Source: Neocallimastix lanati (nom. inval.)
Taxonomy: Eukaryota > Neocallimastigomycota > Neocallimastigomycetes > Neocallimastigales > Neocallimastigaceae
Direction of reading: 5' to 3'
Assembly (NCBI GenBank): GCA_016946835.1
Contig: JACVTC010000008.1
Span: 1,330,001-1,362,500 of the forward strand
Length of the DNA: 32,500 nucleotides
Shown here: positions 21,901 to 32,500 of the stretch, in pieces
Numbering within the stretch: position 1 is the first letter of the stretch
Layout: the number at the start of each line of letters is the position of its first letter
Notes under the pieces: model-generated
The model's database searches: none
Seen by the model: only the letters and a program-made list of their open reading frames with translations
Told to the model about the DNA's origin: nothing
Translations under genes and position numbers: made by a program

Positions 21901-23332
21901 CTTTAAAAATTTGGAAATCATCAACCTTTTTATCATTATTTCCTAATTTAACGTCATCCAATGGAGAATAATTCATCCATTCCGGAACATCCTCTTGTTT
22001 ACGATTATATGAATGATGATCAGATTTACCAACTGGTGCTGAAGCAAGACCTGGCGATTTAAATGAATATCTATTGCCTTCAATTTCAAAAATAATTTAA
22101 AAAAATAAATTTAATATATAATTTTATGACTATGAATAATATATAAATAATTTTTATAATTATATTTTTTAAAAATAATCCAATAGATATATGTATTCAT
22201 TTACCATCTTCTCTTTTATTTTGAGATCTATCTCTCATATCATTACTTGGCATCCTTAAAGAATATTTATCCTTATCAAACTTCATCATTCGATCTCTAT
22301 TTCTTTTATGATCATCCATATTGTTATTATTAGTATTATTATATTTGTCTTGTTGATACTGATTTCTTTTTCTATCATTATTTAAAGAACTATTGGAATG
22401 TTGTTGGCTAGATTCTTCATCATTTTCAAATGATTTATCTTTTTGATGATTAGATTTCCAAACTTTTTCACTTGAATTTCTATTATATTCATAATTATGA
22501 CTATGCATTTGACCACTTGTGGGACTTACTACATTATTATGGTCAAAACCATCGCTTCTATCTCGCATATTTCTTTGATAACGATTTCTATACATATTTT
22601 TAGATCGATCGTCAGAATTCTTTGAAATTATATTTAAAAAGATTAGAATATATAATTAAATACAAAGTAATAAAAAAAAAATAAGATAAAATAAAAAATA
22701 TATTAATAATAATAAATAAGTAAATGAAATAAAAAATGTCTATATATTTTGAAATCATTATATGAATATACTTGTTTAAGTAATCTTCTTGAAGTCATCA
22801 TATATTTTGATTGTTCTTCATCAAATTTTGTTTTAATTGCTTGTTTTGATGATGCAAAACTAATTTTTGGAGGGCCTAATACAATACTACTTCTATCTAT
22901 TAAAATTTAAAAGATAAAAAAAAACCAATTTAAATATTAGTTATATTATTATTGAGTTTTTTTTAATTTATAATCATTACCATTTATTGATTGCGAAGGT
23001 AACATATCCGTACTTGAACCATCTATTAGTGAAAATTTCAAAAGTAATATATTAAACTCAAAATTACCAATAATAAATATTTTAAATTTAATATTAAATT
23101 TCATACCATTTCTATACATTTTTTTTCTTCTATCAGTGTAAATCTCACTTAAAATATTTATAATGAAGATTAATAAATCGAGGAAAAATACTTTACAATA
23201 TTTAATATGTTTATATACATACATAAATGAACCATCAAAATTATCAGGAACCCCAACAAGAGGACTTTCCCTTAGAGCTAATATAAATCTATGATCATAT
23301 TTTATTATATTTTCCATTTTTGGCACTTCCAT
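18931..23332 (-). CDS. 4E-T (EIF4ENIF1)-like eIF4E-binding protein
   Basis: Predicted 1048-aa protein, close to the 985 aa of human 4E-T, a shuttling eIF4E partner that represses translation and acts in P-bodies. Ten exons with closing phases: 23332-23223, 23146-23106, 23022-22981, 22896-22772, 22619-22205, 22077-20624, 20387-19967, 19816-19346, 19085-19051, 18963-18931. A 4E-binding motif KYDHRFILALRESPL lies at aa 11-25 (Y-x4-I-L, with Ile in place of the usual Leu). VLGPPKISFASS follows at aa 70-81. VPEWMNY (near aa 275) and KFSRFF (near aa 424) match PEW and FSRWF blocks of 4E-T. The final ITVEELERQQ parallels the ISVDELEYRQ end of vertebrate 4E-T. Between these are long Asn/Gln/Met/Pro-rich, prion-like segments, including a 14-unit tetrapeptide repeat and an (MN)n run near aa 870-900. 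Mini-exons of 33-42 nt occur at both ends. The family call rests on scattered motifs in the right order. Confidence 0.82.
21272..21439 (-). repeat. 12-bp coding minisatellite (QNPM/QNPI tetrapeptide repeat)
   Basis: Fourteen 12-bp units in exon 6 of the 4E-T-like gene encode (M/I)QNP with variants MQSP, IQNL, IQNS and MQNL (about aa 458-513). Met/Ile alternation and the variants show it is translated and mildly diverged, rather than freshly expanded. Confidence 0.93.
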
Positions 23333-23690
23333 TTTAAATATATTTTCAATTAACTTAATTAATAAATATTTACTCTTAGCTATGAATATAAATATATCAA
23401 AATATTTTTACTTTTTGTCAATTATATTTATAATAAATAAATATTAAAAATTACCTTCTTTTTTTTATGAAGTAATTGTATATACCTGAATTTAATAAAA
23501 TATAAAAATATTAATTCATAATTTAAATAATTTTATTTAAATATATTTATTTATATAAATTATTTATTTTCAAATATTAAAAGATTTTTCCCTCTACTTA
23601 ATTATTATTTAATTTTTATTTTTACTTTTTTTAAACAATATATATTTATGTTCTTTATTTTTTTATTAATAATTTATATATATATATATA

Positions 23691-23692
<2 letters not shown>

Positions 23693-23735
<43 letters not shown>
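23693..23735. repeat. Poly(A), 43 bases
   Basis: Uninterrupted A43 preceded by TA repeats, upstream of the 4E-T-like gene. Confidence 0.9.
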
Positions 23736-23737
<2 letters not shown>

Positions 23738-24083
23738 TTATTCTCATTAAATATTTATTTTTTTAAAATTAAATTTAAATAACATTGTATTTTATTGAAT
23801 TACCTTTAAATTTAAAAACACTCACAAAAAATTTATTATGAACTTAAAATTATAATTTATATAGATATAGATATAAATAAATATATTAATACAATGAATA
23901 ATTATATTATGTTTATATGCACTTTATAAAAATAAATAATTATTAAAAATTATTAATTATTTAAGTAATTATAAATAATATTTATTTATTTTTTTTTAAA
24001 TTGTTTATATATCATTTTAATTATTTTAAAAATATGATTATGTTTATGCTTATATTAATGATTATGATTAAATTATGATTATA

Positions 24084-24162
24084 ATTATGATTATGATTAT
24101 GATTATGATTATGATTATGATTATGATTATGATTATGATTATGATTATGATTATGATTATGA
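24084..24162. repeat. (GATTAT)n hexanucleotide repeat
   Basis: About 13 units of GATTAT, continuing as a degenerate form to about 24275. Open frames here (Met-Ile runs) are translations of the repeat. Confidence 0.93.
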
Positions 24163-26043
24163 CTATAATTATTATTATGATTATAATTATTATTATGAAT
24201 ATGATGATGATAATGATTTTGATTATAATTATGATTATGACTATGAATATGACTATGGTTATGATTATGATTATGATTTTTTTATTATATTAATATTATA
24301 CTTATTATTTATTATTACTATCATAAATGATATATTGTTTATTATAATTATTATTATAGCTGTTATTATGAATGTCATTGTTTTATTTATAAATATGAAT
24401 GTGATTTTTATTAATATTTATTAGTATTTTAATTATATTTACTGATATAAATTTATTTTTATTTTTTGTTGACAGTAAAATATATATTTATATTGATTTG
24501 AATAAAAATAACGATTTTTATTTAGTTTATCTATAAATAAATCATTTATTTTTACTTCTTGTTCTATTTTTATTTACTTATTTATTTATTTATTTATTTA
24601 TTTTGTTTTTATGTTTGACTAATCATAACGACTATTATTATTTTAATAATTACTTTATTTTATATAAAATTAAATGTTTTATTTTATTGATTAAACAATA
24701 AAAATGATATGTTATTTTAGCAATAAAAGAAATAATTTTTATAAATTTTAAAAATAAAAATTAATTTTTATAAAAAAAAAAAAAAAAAAGTATATAAGGG
24801 TAATATCAAAATAGTTTAAAGAAATGTTTTTATAAAATATTAAATTTTAAATAAATTTTTTTATTCTATTATTATTATTATTATATATAATTTATATCTA
24901 TTATTTATTTATTTATTTATTTATTTGGTTATTTATTTGTTTGTTTATTTGTTTATTTATTTATTTATTTTTTTATTTATTTACTAATTAATTAATTAAT
25001 TAATTAATTACTATTATTATTATTATTATTATTTTTATTTTTATTATTATTACTATTATTAAATTAATATTTTTTATATATATTACATTTATTATTAAAT
25101 TATTTATTATTTGTATTAGTGTAATACTATTAAAATATTACTATTATATATATTATACAAAGTATTATTAATTCAATTATATAAATATAATAACTTTAGT
25201 ATTTTTTATAAATTACTTATCATTGCAAAGACAGAATAATTCAAAAATTTTCATTAATAATAAGTTTATAGAACATTTTTATTAATGTATAGTTAATTAA
25301 AAAATTTAAGAAATAAATATTCTCGGTAATATTTTTTTCTTTTATATCATTTACTTAAAACAACAAGAATTTAATAAATTCAAGTTATTTATAATTTTTT
25401 AACAATTTATTCAATTTATCAATTATTAAATTTATTGTAATTATATAAAACATAATAATAATCAATTTTTGGTTTATTTTAAAATGAAAAATCAAAATAT
25501 TTATTTTGATCAAATATCTACTAGAAAAGCCTATCTTATTTAATATATTTAAATTATAATTTTGGCTTGAAAAAGGTTTAATCCAATTTTTTTTTTTTTT
25601 TTAAAATAAAATTTTTAATCTTATTATTAATTAATTTAAATTTTATTTATTCATTTATTTATTCACTTATTTATTCATTTATTTATATATGTTTTATTTA
25701 AACTTCAAGATTTTATAATTAACTTTATTTTATAAAAGTACAATAATCAATTGATTCATCCATTTCTGATAATTATATAATTTATGAATGAATAAATTAT
25801 TTAATAAATTAATAATTTAAAAAAAAAAAAAAAATGTTAATAATAAATATTTTAAATAAAATAATTTTATTAATTATTTATTATTGTATTATATTTGTAT
25901 AATTAAAATAAATAAATAAAATAATTGTGTTAGAATCTAACTGATATATCAAATAAATAAAAATATTATAGGAAAAAAAAATGTTGTATAACAATTAGAA
26001 TTCGATATTAATATTATTAAATTAGATATTAATATTATTAAAT

Positions 26044-29000
26044 TCAATAATTTTTTTGTGGGAATACAGCATCTATAATAAAAGATGCTGAAATTTGTTT
26101 TCCTGCAAAGAATCGACCATTTAATGCTGTTACAGCTTGTTGTGCTGATGTAATATTTGCGTATTTTATATAAACATTTCCCTTAATTATATAATATTCA
26201 TTATTATTAACATAATATATAAATAATATCAATAATTATTATTTAATACTAAAACCAAAAATTTTATAAAAAATAATGAAATAACATGATAATAAAGTAT
26301 AATGGTTATTGTGACTAATAATAATATTAACAATATGAAACATTAATAAAATATTGAATAATAAACATAATACATACCTTGGTATTATTAGCTACAACAA
26401 TATTCAATATTTTTCCGTATTTAGAACATTCACCTCCAACTTCTTCTTCTATTTCTTTTTCCCAACCAGGTTCAGTTTCTCTACAATAGTAATAAAAATA
26501 TATTACCATATTCATATTAACATATAATAAAAATAATAATAATAATAACATAAAAAAATAAAAAAGCAAAAATAAAAAAATAAAAATTAATAAATAAATA
26601 ATACATTAAATTTTAAATTAATTTATAATAAACTTACTCATCTGGATTAAACATATTTGTTAATAAAACATTTGTAGTTATAGTTGGATTTTGTACTTTA
26701 CTATAATTTACATAAATTTTAATTTATATTTTTGTAAAAAATATTTTATATTTTAATTATTTTAATTTAACCACTCATTAAATATATTCAATTAATTTCT
26801 TTAATTATCTTTTCTTACATATATGGTTGAACTACAGTTGGTACTTGCATTTCACCACTTCTAGAAAGTTTTTGCATTAAATTAGCTCTCTCATACGAAT
26901 TCATTGAAAAACCAACAGTGTCTATTAAATTAAGAAATTAATTATATATAACTCTTTTAATATTTAATTTATTATAATCAAACTTACCACTATCATCCAA
27001 ATTCAAATCCATATTATTTGTTGCTTTATCTGAAACTAATCCAACTTTAATCTTTTTCATAAATTTTTTAAATATAGATATAAATATATATATCTGTTTA
27101 ATAATTATTTTTTAACAAATACATTGTTAATTCAATATCATACTTACAACTCTTCCAGCAAGCTCATATCCATTCATTATATCTAATGCTTTTTTCGCGT
27201 CTTCCGCACGTTTATATCTTTATAACAATGTATTAAAAATAAAATTATTCATTAATAATTAAAAACTTATATAAAATATTAAATGAAAAATAAATTATAA
27301 TAATAATTTTAAACATAAAAATATAAATATAAATATTTTACTGTATAAAAGCATAACCACATGATCTTCCGGTCTCTTGATTAATATGAAGTTTTACAAA
27401 ATCTAATTCACCAAAGTTTTTGAATAAACTTTTTAAGTCCTCTTCTGTAATTTTAAAATTAATTGAACCAACATATAAACGTTTATATGATGTTTCCAAA
27501 TCATTTTGCTCTTTTACACTATTTTTAATATTTTATTTGATATTAAGAAATATATAATAAAAACATTTATTACTTAATAAATATGTATTGTTTATTTGAT
27601 TATTTATTTTAATTAATTTTAATATTCATTTAAATAAATAGTTTACATTAATTATATAATAATTTTGAAATACAACATTGTAATAGAAATAATATTACAA
27701 TACAATTTACAAAAAACAAAAATCTATATATACATTATATTTATCATATTTATTATATTATATTATATACATATTTATTATATTACCTATATGGATTTAC
27801 TTTTGAACGATTAGCGTTAAATGATGGGATATTTGGATTGTTATTGATTGTAGAAGTATTTTTTTCAGCCTCGGTTCTTTGTACTATAATAGGAATTCCA
27901 AGTAGTTTTTGATTTGATAATGTCAATGCCTTTTCGACTGAAGCCTCATCTTCAAATTCAACATAACCAACACTACATTAATATTATTAATAAAATTTAT
28001 TATCTTAAATTTTCTATAATACATTATATTTTAATTATATTTTATATATATTTTTTTATAAATACCCTTTGGAACGTCTAGAATTTCTATCAGCAATAAT
28101 TTTAACATCCGATACTTTTCCTACTGTTGAAAAGAAATCTCTTAGTTCACTGTTTCTTAATTTTGCTGAAAGTTGCATTACAAATACTGTACGACGATCT
28201 CTATCAGCTTCTGATATTTCAGGTTTTTCATTTCTATTGATAATAATTATTTATTTTCATTTATTCATATTTAAATTAATAAATTTATATATAAATATTA
28301 ATATTAAAAAAAAAATAAATAATAATTTAGGAGTTTCGTTTTTAATAGTATTTTATTATTTTATTATAAAATAAATATAATTATTCAAAATTTCTATTAT
28401 TGATATTTATTTAGTATATTGTACCTTTCTTCTGATATATTACGAGGGCTACGACTACGACTACGACTACGACTACGACTACGACTTCTTCTTCTTCTTC
28501 TTGAAATAGAACGACTTCTTCTTTCTGATCTATATGAACGTGAACGTGAACCACTTTTATGACGATCGTAAGAATGGCTTCTTCTTCTACTTCTATGCCT
28601 ATGATGAGAATGTCTATGAGAAGATCTTGAACTATGCCTACTTCTATGAGATCTTGAATGATGTCTTTATAATTATTTATATAAAAGAAGTAATTTTGTA
28701 ACATTTTTTTCAGATTAAATTATTTTTATTTAAAATTATTATTATAATTTTAATTTAAATAAGTATAAAAGTATTATTTTATTTTAAATTCATTATTAAA
28801 AAAATATTATGGGAAGATTAAAACATAAATATTAGTTACATAGTTTATATCACAATTCTAATATATAAATGAAAATAATATTTTGTTATATGATATATAT
28901 CATCTAAATATTTTTTAAATATAAATTTTTTATATTATTAATTAATTAATTAATTAATTTTATTTATTTGTATTTGTTATTTTTTTATTATTAATTTTTT

Positions 29001-29504
29001 ATTTTTATTTTTATTTTATTACTAATTTACTTTATTTTTATTATTATGTTATTTATTAATTCATTATTTAAATTCTTATATTTCATATAATTATTATTCT
29101 TTATACCTTCTTTTTTCCCTATCTTCTCTATCTTCTCTTTCCTCTCTTTTCTCTCTTTCTTCCTTTTCTTCCTTTTTATCCTTTTCATCCCTTTCTTCTC
29201 TTTCTTCTTTATCTTTACCAGAATCATTTATTTCTTCTGATTGATCTTCATTCATATTATCTTCAGAATATTTAGTTGATTCTTTTTCTTTTTGAACTTC
29301 TTTAGTTTCTGGATTTAAATTCTTTTAGATTTTATATAATAAAAATTATGTTCATGTACATATTATTCATAATTAATTATAAAATTTTATGATTTGATAA
29401 AAATAAAAAATTTATAACAATATATATATAAATAATTATTAAGATTATACCTTCTCGTTTTTATATGGTGCTTCTAGCATAGCTTCCACATCTAAATCAG
29501 TCAT
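26044..29504 (-). CDS. RBM39: RBM39/CAPER (CC1-like) splicing factor
   Basis: Full-length 526-aa ortholog (human protein 530 aa) of this U2AF65-related nuclear splicing factor. Twelve exons, all phases closing: 29504-29451, 29321-29107, 28664-28425, 28233-28066, 27972-27787, 27518-27342, 27217-27148, 27051-26988, 26921-26819, 26700-26638, 26480-26378, 26181-26044. The N-terminus [13 protein letters not shown] is nearly identical to animal RBM39. It is followed by a K/E/D-rich segment (aa 25-90) and an RS domain (about aa 91-168). RRM1 (about aa 184-262) has RNP2 VFVMQL and RNP1 GVGYVEF. RRM2 (about aa 301-375) has LYVGSI and CGYAFIQY. The linker carries [15 protein letters not shown]. The C-terminal U2AF-homology motif (about aa 441-520) begins NMFNPDEETEPGW and keeps the diagnostic Arg-x-Phe (GRFFAGK). 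It is divergently arranged with the PCID2-like gene, 810 bp away. Confidence 0.97.
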
Positions 29505-30314
29505 CTTTAAATATATATAATTTTTTTTTTATATATATAAATTTTTATTAATGATATTTTTATTTTTAATAATAAAAATTTAACAAATAATCATTAATTT
29601 TCAATAGAAAAAAAAAAATAAAAAAAATTTTAAATATTAAATTATTAGATATAATATTAATTGTATTGAAATATTAATAAATACAATTAAAATAAAAATA
29701 GTTATATATAATCATAATATAAATTATTATGTTTGAATTAATTATTTCAAATTTATATAATATTAGAATAATCAAGAACTTTATTTAAATCATACCTATT
29801 TATTATTATTCAATTCAATATTATATATATATATTTTTATTTAATTATTTATAAAAAATAGTAAAATATTACAAAAATCTTTTATTATTATAATTTTAAT
29901 ATTTTTATTACTGATTAGAGATTTAATAATCATAGATACTACTATTAAAATTCTAATATTTTGAAGTATTATTATCCATATATATTTAAAAGGAATAATA
30001 AACTTGATTAATTATAAAACATTTTATAATATATATTTAATTTTATTTTATTTTATTTATTTTATTTTATTTTATTTTATTTTATTTTATTATATTTTAT
30101 TTTATTATATTTTATTAATTATATTTTATTTTATTTTTAATAATATATGTGATAGAATTGAGTAAAATAAATTAATAAAATTAGTTAAATCATTTCATTT
30201 TGTCATTTATAATATAAATTTGCAACGAACAATTATTTTTTATTTTAAAGAATTATTTATTTTTATTTTTATTTTTATTTTTATTTTTATTTTTTTTTTT
30301 TTTTGTTATTTGCA
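29505..30314. promoter_or_regulatory. Divergent intergenic region between RBM39 and the PCID2-like gene
   Basis: 810 bp between two divergent start codons, so promoters for both genes should lie here. It is A+T-rich with (TTTTA)n at about 30038-30110 and TTTTTA/poly-T immediately 5' of the PCID2-like ATG (30255-30304). No individual promoter element is recognisable. Confidence 0.5.
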
Positions 30315-31739
30315 ATGAATATTAGTGATGCACATTCATTTTGCCTTCAACTTTCTGAAATAGTAAGGCAAAAAAATGAAGTAAATTTTACGAAAATATT
30401 TAATCCCGAAGAATTAGACGATAACGAATACAATACATTAGTTACAAATTTAAATTCATTGGTTTGTAAAATTGAAAATGGTTTTATAAAGCCTGTTTTT
30501 TGTTTTACCAAAATATTATTTTTATATTTGTATTTATATTATTGTTAATATTATTATAAATAATAATAACTTAATAGGATGATGAAATTATTAGAGAAAT
30601 TATTGATAGTTTCCCAAACCTTGAACTTTATGATAATTTTATTATGACATATTTTAATCTTATTAAAAATTGGGACTACAACGACAATGTTAAATTATTT
30701 GATTTATATAGGAAACTTTATATGTAAAAAATAATTAATAAGAATTAAAATTAAAGCAATATTTGATTTTACTATTATAAGTCTAATATAATTAATGTTT
30801 ATTATTATCCATATCATTATTAATAATAAAAGTGATTATATTCAGGTCTTTAGTTATACATGGCATATATTACTTTTAAAATCATTATCACGTAGTATTG
30901 TTCAATTGGCATACTTGGTAAAATTATAAATATTTAAATATTAGGACATATAAATATGTAAAATTCAATTTTGTATTAAATTTATTTTATATAAAAAGTG
31001 TGATTTGTCACCCGAAAACATAGGGGGAAAAAAAGAAAAAATAGAAGAAGCTGCACGTCTTTTTGGTAGAATGTTTAATGCAATAGTTAATGACAGGTAA
31101 TAATCTATAAGAAAATTAAAAATAATAAAAAGAATAGAAATATTTTTTTTTTCACAAAAATAATTATAAGCTATTAGAATATACAATAATAATAATAATA
31201 TAATAATAATAATATAATAATAATAATAATAAGAGAACCTTTAGAAACTTCAAAAAAAAAAAGTGCTTATTTTATTACAAATTTAGCTTTCAAGACTTAT
31301 TTCAAAGTAAATACATATATAATATATAAAGTAATAATTTATACTAATTAACTAATAAACCATTTTAAAATAAAGATAAAAAATTTGCATCTTTGTCAGT
31401 CATTTATTGAAAAGTTAAAGCAATATAAATTAGATGAAGAAAATTTTTATAAATTTCCAATGTCAGATCAAGTGACTTATTCGTATTATATAGGAAGATT
31501 AGAATTATTTAATTCAAATTTTTTAAATGTAATTATTATATATATATTTATATATATATATATATATATAAATTAATATTACTTATAAAAATATTATTTA
31601 TTATATCAAAAAAAAAAAAAAAAAAAAAAAAAAGGCTGAAAAACATTTAAATTATGCATATATAAATTGTCCTGAAGAAATAGAATGCTCTAAAAACAAA
31701 AGGTATAAAAAAAAAGTTAAAATTAATAATATAAATATC

Positions 31740-31783
<44 letters not shown>

Positions 31784-32500
31784 CTGTCAATTAATAAAAT
31801 AGTGAAAATTATTGACTTTATTTATTAATTTTTAAAAGATTAATATTTTTATATTTAACAGTAGTAAGATTAATATTAGGGAAATTTCCAAGGGAAGTTT
31901 TATTAAAGAAATACGGGTATTATGAATATTTCAATGATTTAATTCAAGCAATAAAACAAGGAAATTTCAAAATATATAATGCCATTTTGAAAGAAAGACA
32001 AGATTGGTATATTAAAACAGAAATATATATGATATTGAAAAAACAATTAGATTCTTTGATGTTTAGAAATCTATTTTCAAAAGTGTATGTATATATATAA
32101 AATTAACATTTAACATTTTTGATTTGTACAATTGTAAAATATAATAATAGATTTGAATTTGAATTTATATCTTTTATTTTAGACTAGGAAAAAAAGCAAA
32201 AATGATGTCATATCACAGTTTATTAAAAGCTTTTAAATTTGCTGGTATTGAAGATTTTGATTTAGATGATGTAGAATGTGTAGCAATTTCATTAATTCAT
32301 AAAGTAAAATAACTATATTTTATTCTTATATTTTTATTTATTATATTAAGAATTATTATTTTAAATATTATTTTTATTATTATTATTATCAAAATAAAAA
32401 TAATAATTATTAGGGATATATGAAAGCATTTATTAATAATGAAACTCAACTTATATATTTATCCAAAACAAAGCCTTTTCCAAATCCATATAATTCATAA
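30315..32500 (+). CDS. PCID2/Thp1-like PCI-domain protein (TREX-2 mRNA export complex)
   Basis: Predicted 400-aa PCI-domain protein (human PCID2 399 aa) of the TREX-2 complex, which couples transcription to mRNA export. Ten exons: 30315-30461, 30578-30723, 30854-30917, 30999-31096, 31234-31306, 31376-31528, 31635-31702, 31839-32084, 32183-32303, 32414-32500; the TAA is the last codon of the window. Conserved blocks match PCID2 in order: NLAFKTYFKIKNLHLCQSFI, VTYSYYIGRLELFNSNF, AEKHLNYAYINC, LILGKFPREVLLKKY, RNLFSKV, then DFDLDDVECVAISLIHKGYM and LSKTKPFPNP, the winged-helix end of the PCI domain. The N-terminal 60 residues are poorly conserved. The exon 1 donor is uncertain: 30462 (GTTTGT, used here) and 30495 (GTTTTT) are both phase 0, the latter adding 11 residues. 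The yeast homologue would be Thp1; CSN12-like proteins are the main alternative. Confidence 0.92.
31608..31633. repeat. Poly(A) run forming a splice acceptor context
   Basis: 26 A directly before the G of the acceptor of intron 6 in the PCID2-like gene (exon 7 starts 31635). Confidence 0.9.
31741..31783. repeat. Poly(T), 43 bases, inside an intron
   Basis: T43 in intron 7 of the PCID2-like gene, about 55 bp before the acceptor at 31838. Confidence 0.9.

Larger units (their letters stand above)
23333..26043. other. Intergenic, A+T-rich, upstream of the 4E-T-like gene and downstream of RBM39
   Basis: A 2.7-kb stretch without a supportable gene. It holds a 43-base poly(A) run (23693-23735), a (GATTAT)n hexamer array, a (TTTA)n region at about 24900-24985 and short TA-rich tracts. 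The promoter of the 4E-T-like gene must lie at its left end, but no specific element can be named. Confidence 0.8.

Noticed and set aside
23693-23735. A43 run as a retrotransposon poly(A) tail
   Set aside because: No coding remnant to its left and no flanking direct repeat was found; it is preceded by TA repeats, like other simple tracts here. Its equal length to the T43 at 31741-31783 looks coincidental.
26044-29504. U2AF65 as the identity of the three-RRM gene
   Set aside because: The N-terminal EAMLEAPYK block, the RRM1 sequence and NMFNP before the U2AF-homology motif are diagnostic of RBM39 rather than U2AF65.
30462-30548. Retaining intron 1 of the PCID2-like gene as coding (frame open to a stop at 30546-30548)
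   Set aside because: The next block (DDEIIREIIDSFPNLELYDNF) is needed to reach the conserved PCID2 region and lies beyond the stop, so an intron must be removed; only the exact donor is uncertain.
1-32500. Dictyostelid amoeba as the source
   Set aside because: Comparable A+T content, but the MULE with a FLYWCH-like finger, the frequent AAG acceptors and the fungal-style 4E-T-like protein fit gut fungi better. I did not see the CAA/AAC coding repeats usual in dictyostelids. The assignment remains an inference.
1-32500. tRNA or rRNA genes
   Set aside because: I saw no G+C-rich cloverleaf-like segment with T-loop and anticodon-arm features and no rRNA-like conserved stretch; a covariance-model scan would be decisive.

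Overview
This is a eukaryotic nuclear window that is extremely A+T-rich outside its coding blocks. It carries many short introns, long homopolymer and trinucleotide tracts, and remnants of LINE and Mutator-like (MULE) transposons. Together these suggest an anaerobic gut fungus (Neocallimastigomycota). That placement is an inference from composition, intron style and gene content; I could not run a search. All exon boundaries below were worked out by hand from GT..AG sites and phase. For every intron-containing gene the phases close without a stop, except one donor in the PCID2-like gene that has two equal options.

Layout. 47-1307 (+): VPS28, an ESCRT-I subunit, missing only its extreme N-terminus. 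2603-4981 (+): an SREK1-like SR splicing regulator, 7 exons. 6054-10333: a transposon graveyard. Here a young 5'-truncated LINE (6147-7270, poly(A) tail, 14-bp target-site duplication) sits inside an older LINE remnant. It is followed by an endonuclease-to-RT LINE fragment (7571-8950), which runs abruptly into a frame-broken Thr-rich coding region with a spliced 3' exon. 10938-16934: two related MULE copies placed end to end. Each has its own 9-bp target-site duplication and the two duplications abut. The second copy carries a roughly 2-kb inverted array of AAAAT/ATTTT minisatellite. 18931-23332 (-): a 10-exon gene for a 4E-T (EIF4ENIF1)-like eIF4E-binding protein of 1048 aa. 26044-29504 (-): a 12-exon RBM39/CAPER ortholog of 526 aa. 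30315-32500 (+): a 10-exon PCID2/Thp1-like TREX-2 subunit whose stop codon is the last three bases of the window.

Four of the five host genes act in mRNA metabolism: splicing (SREK1-like, RBM39), nuclear export (PCID2-like) and translational repression/P-bodies (4E-T-like). Eukaryotic gene order gives no operon logic here, so this is noted only as a curiosity. Intergenic stretches hold simple repeats and no further genes that I can support.

The observations I rate highest are the abutting MULE pair with perfect target duplications, the giant inverted minisatellite inside one MULE, and the unusual splice acceptors (about half AAG, without polypyrimidine tracts). I found no clear new multi-gene system.
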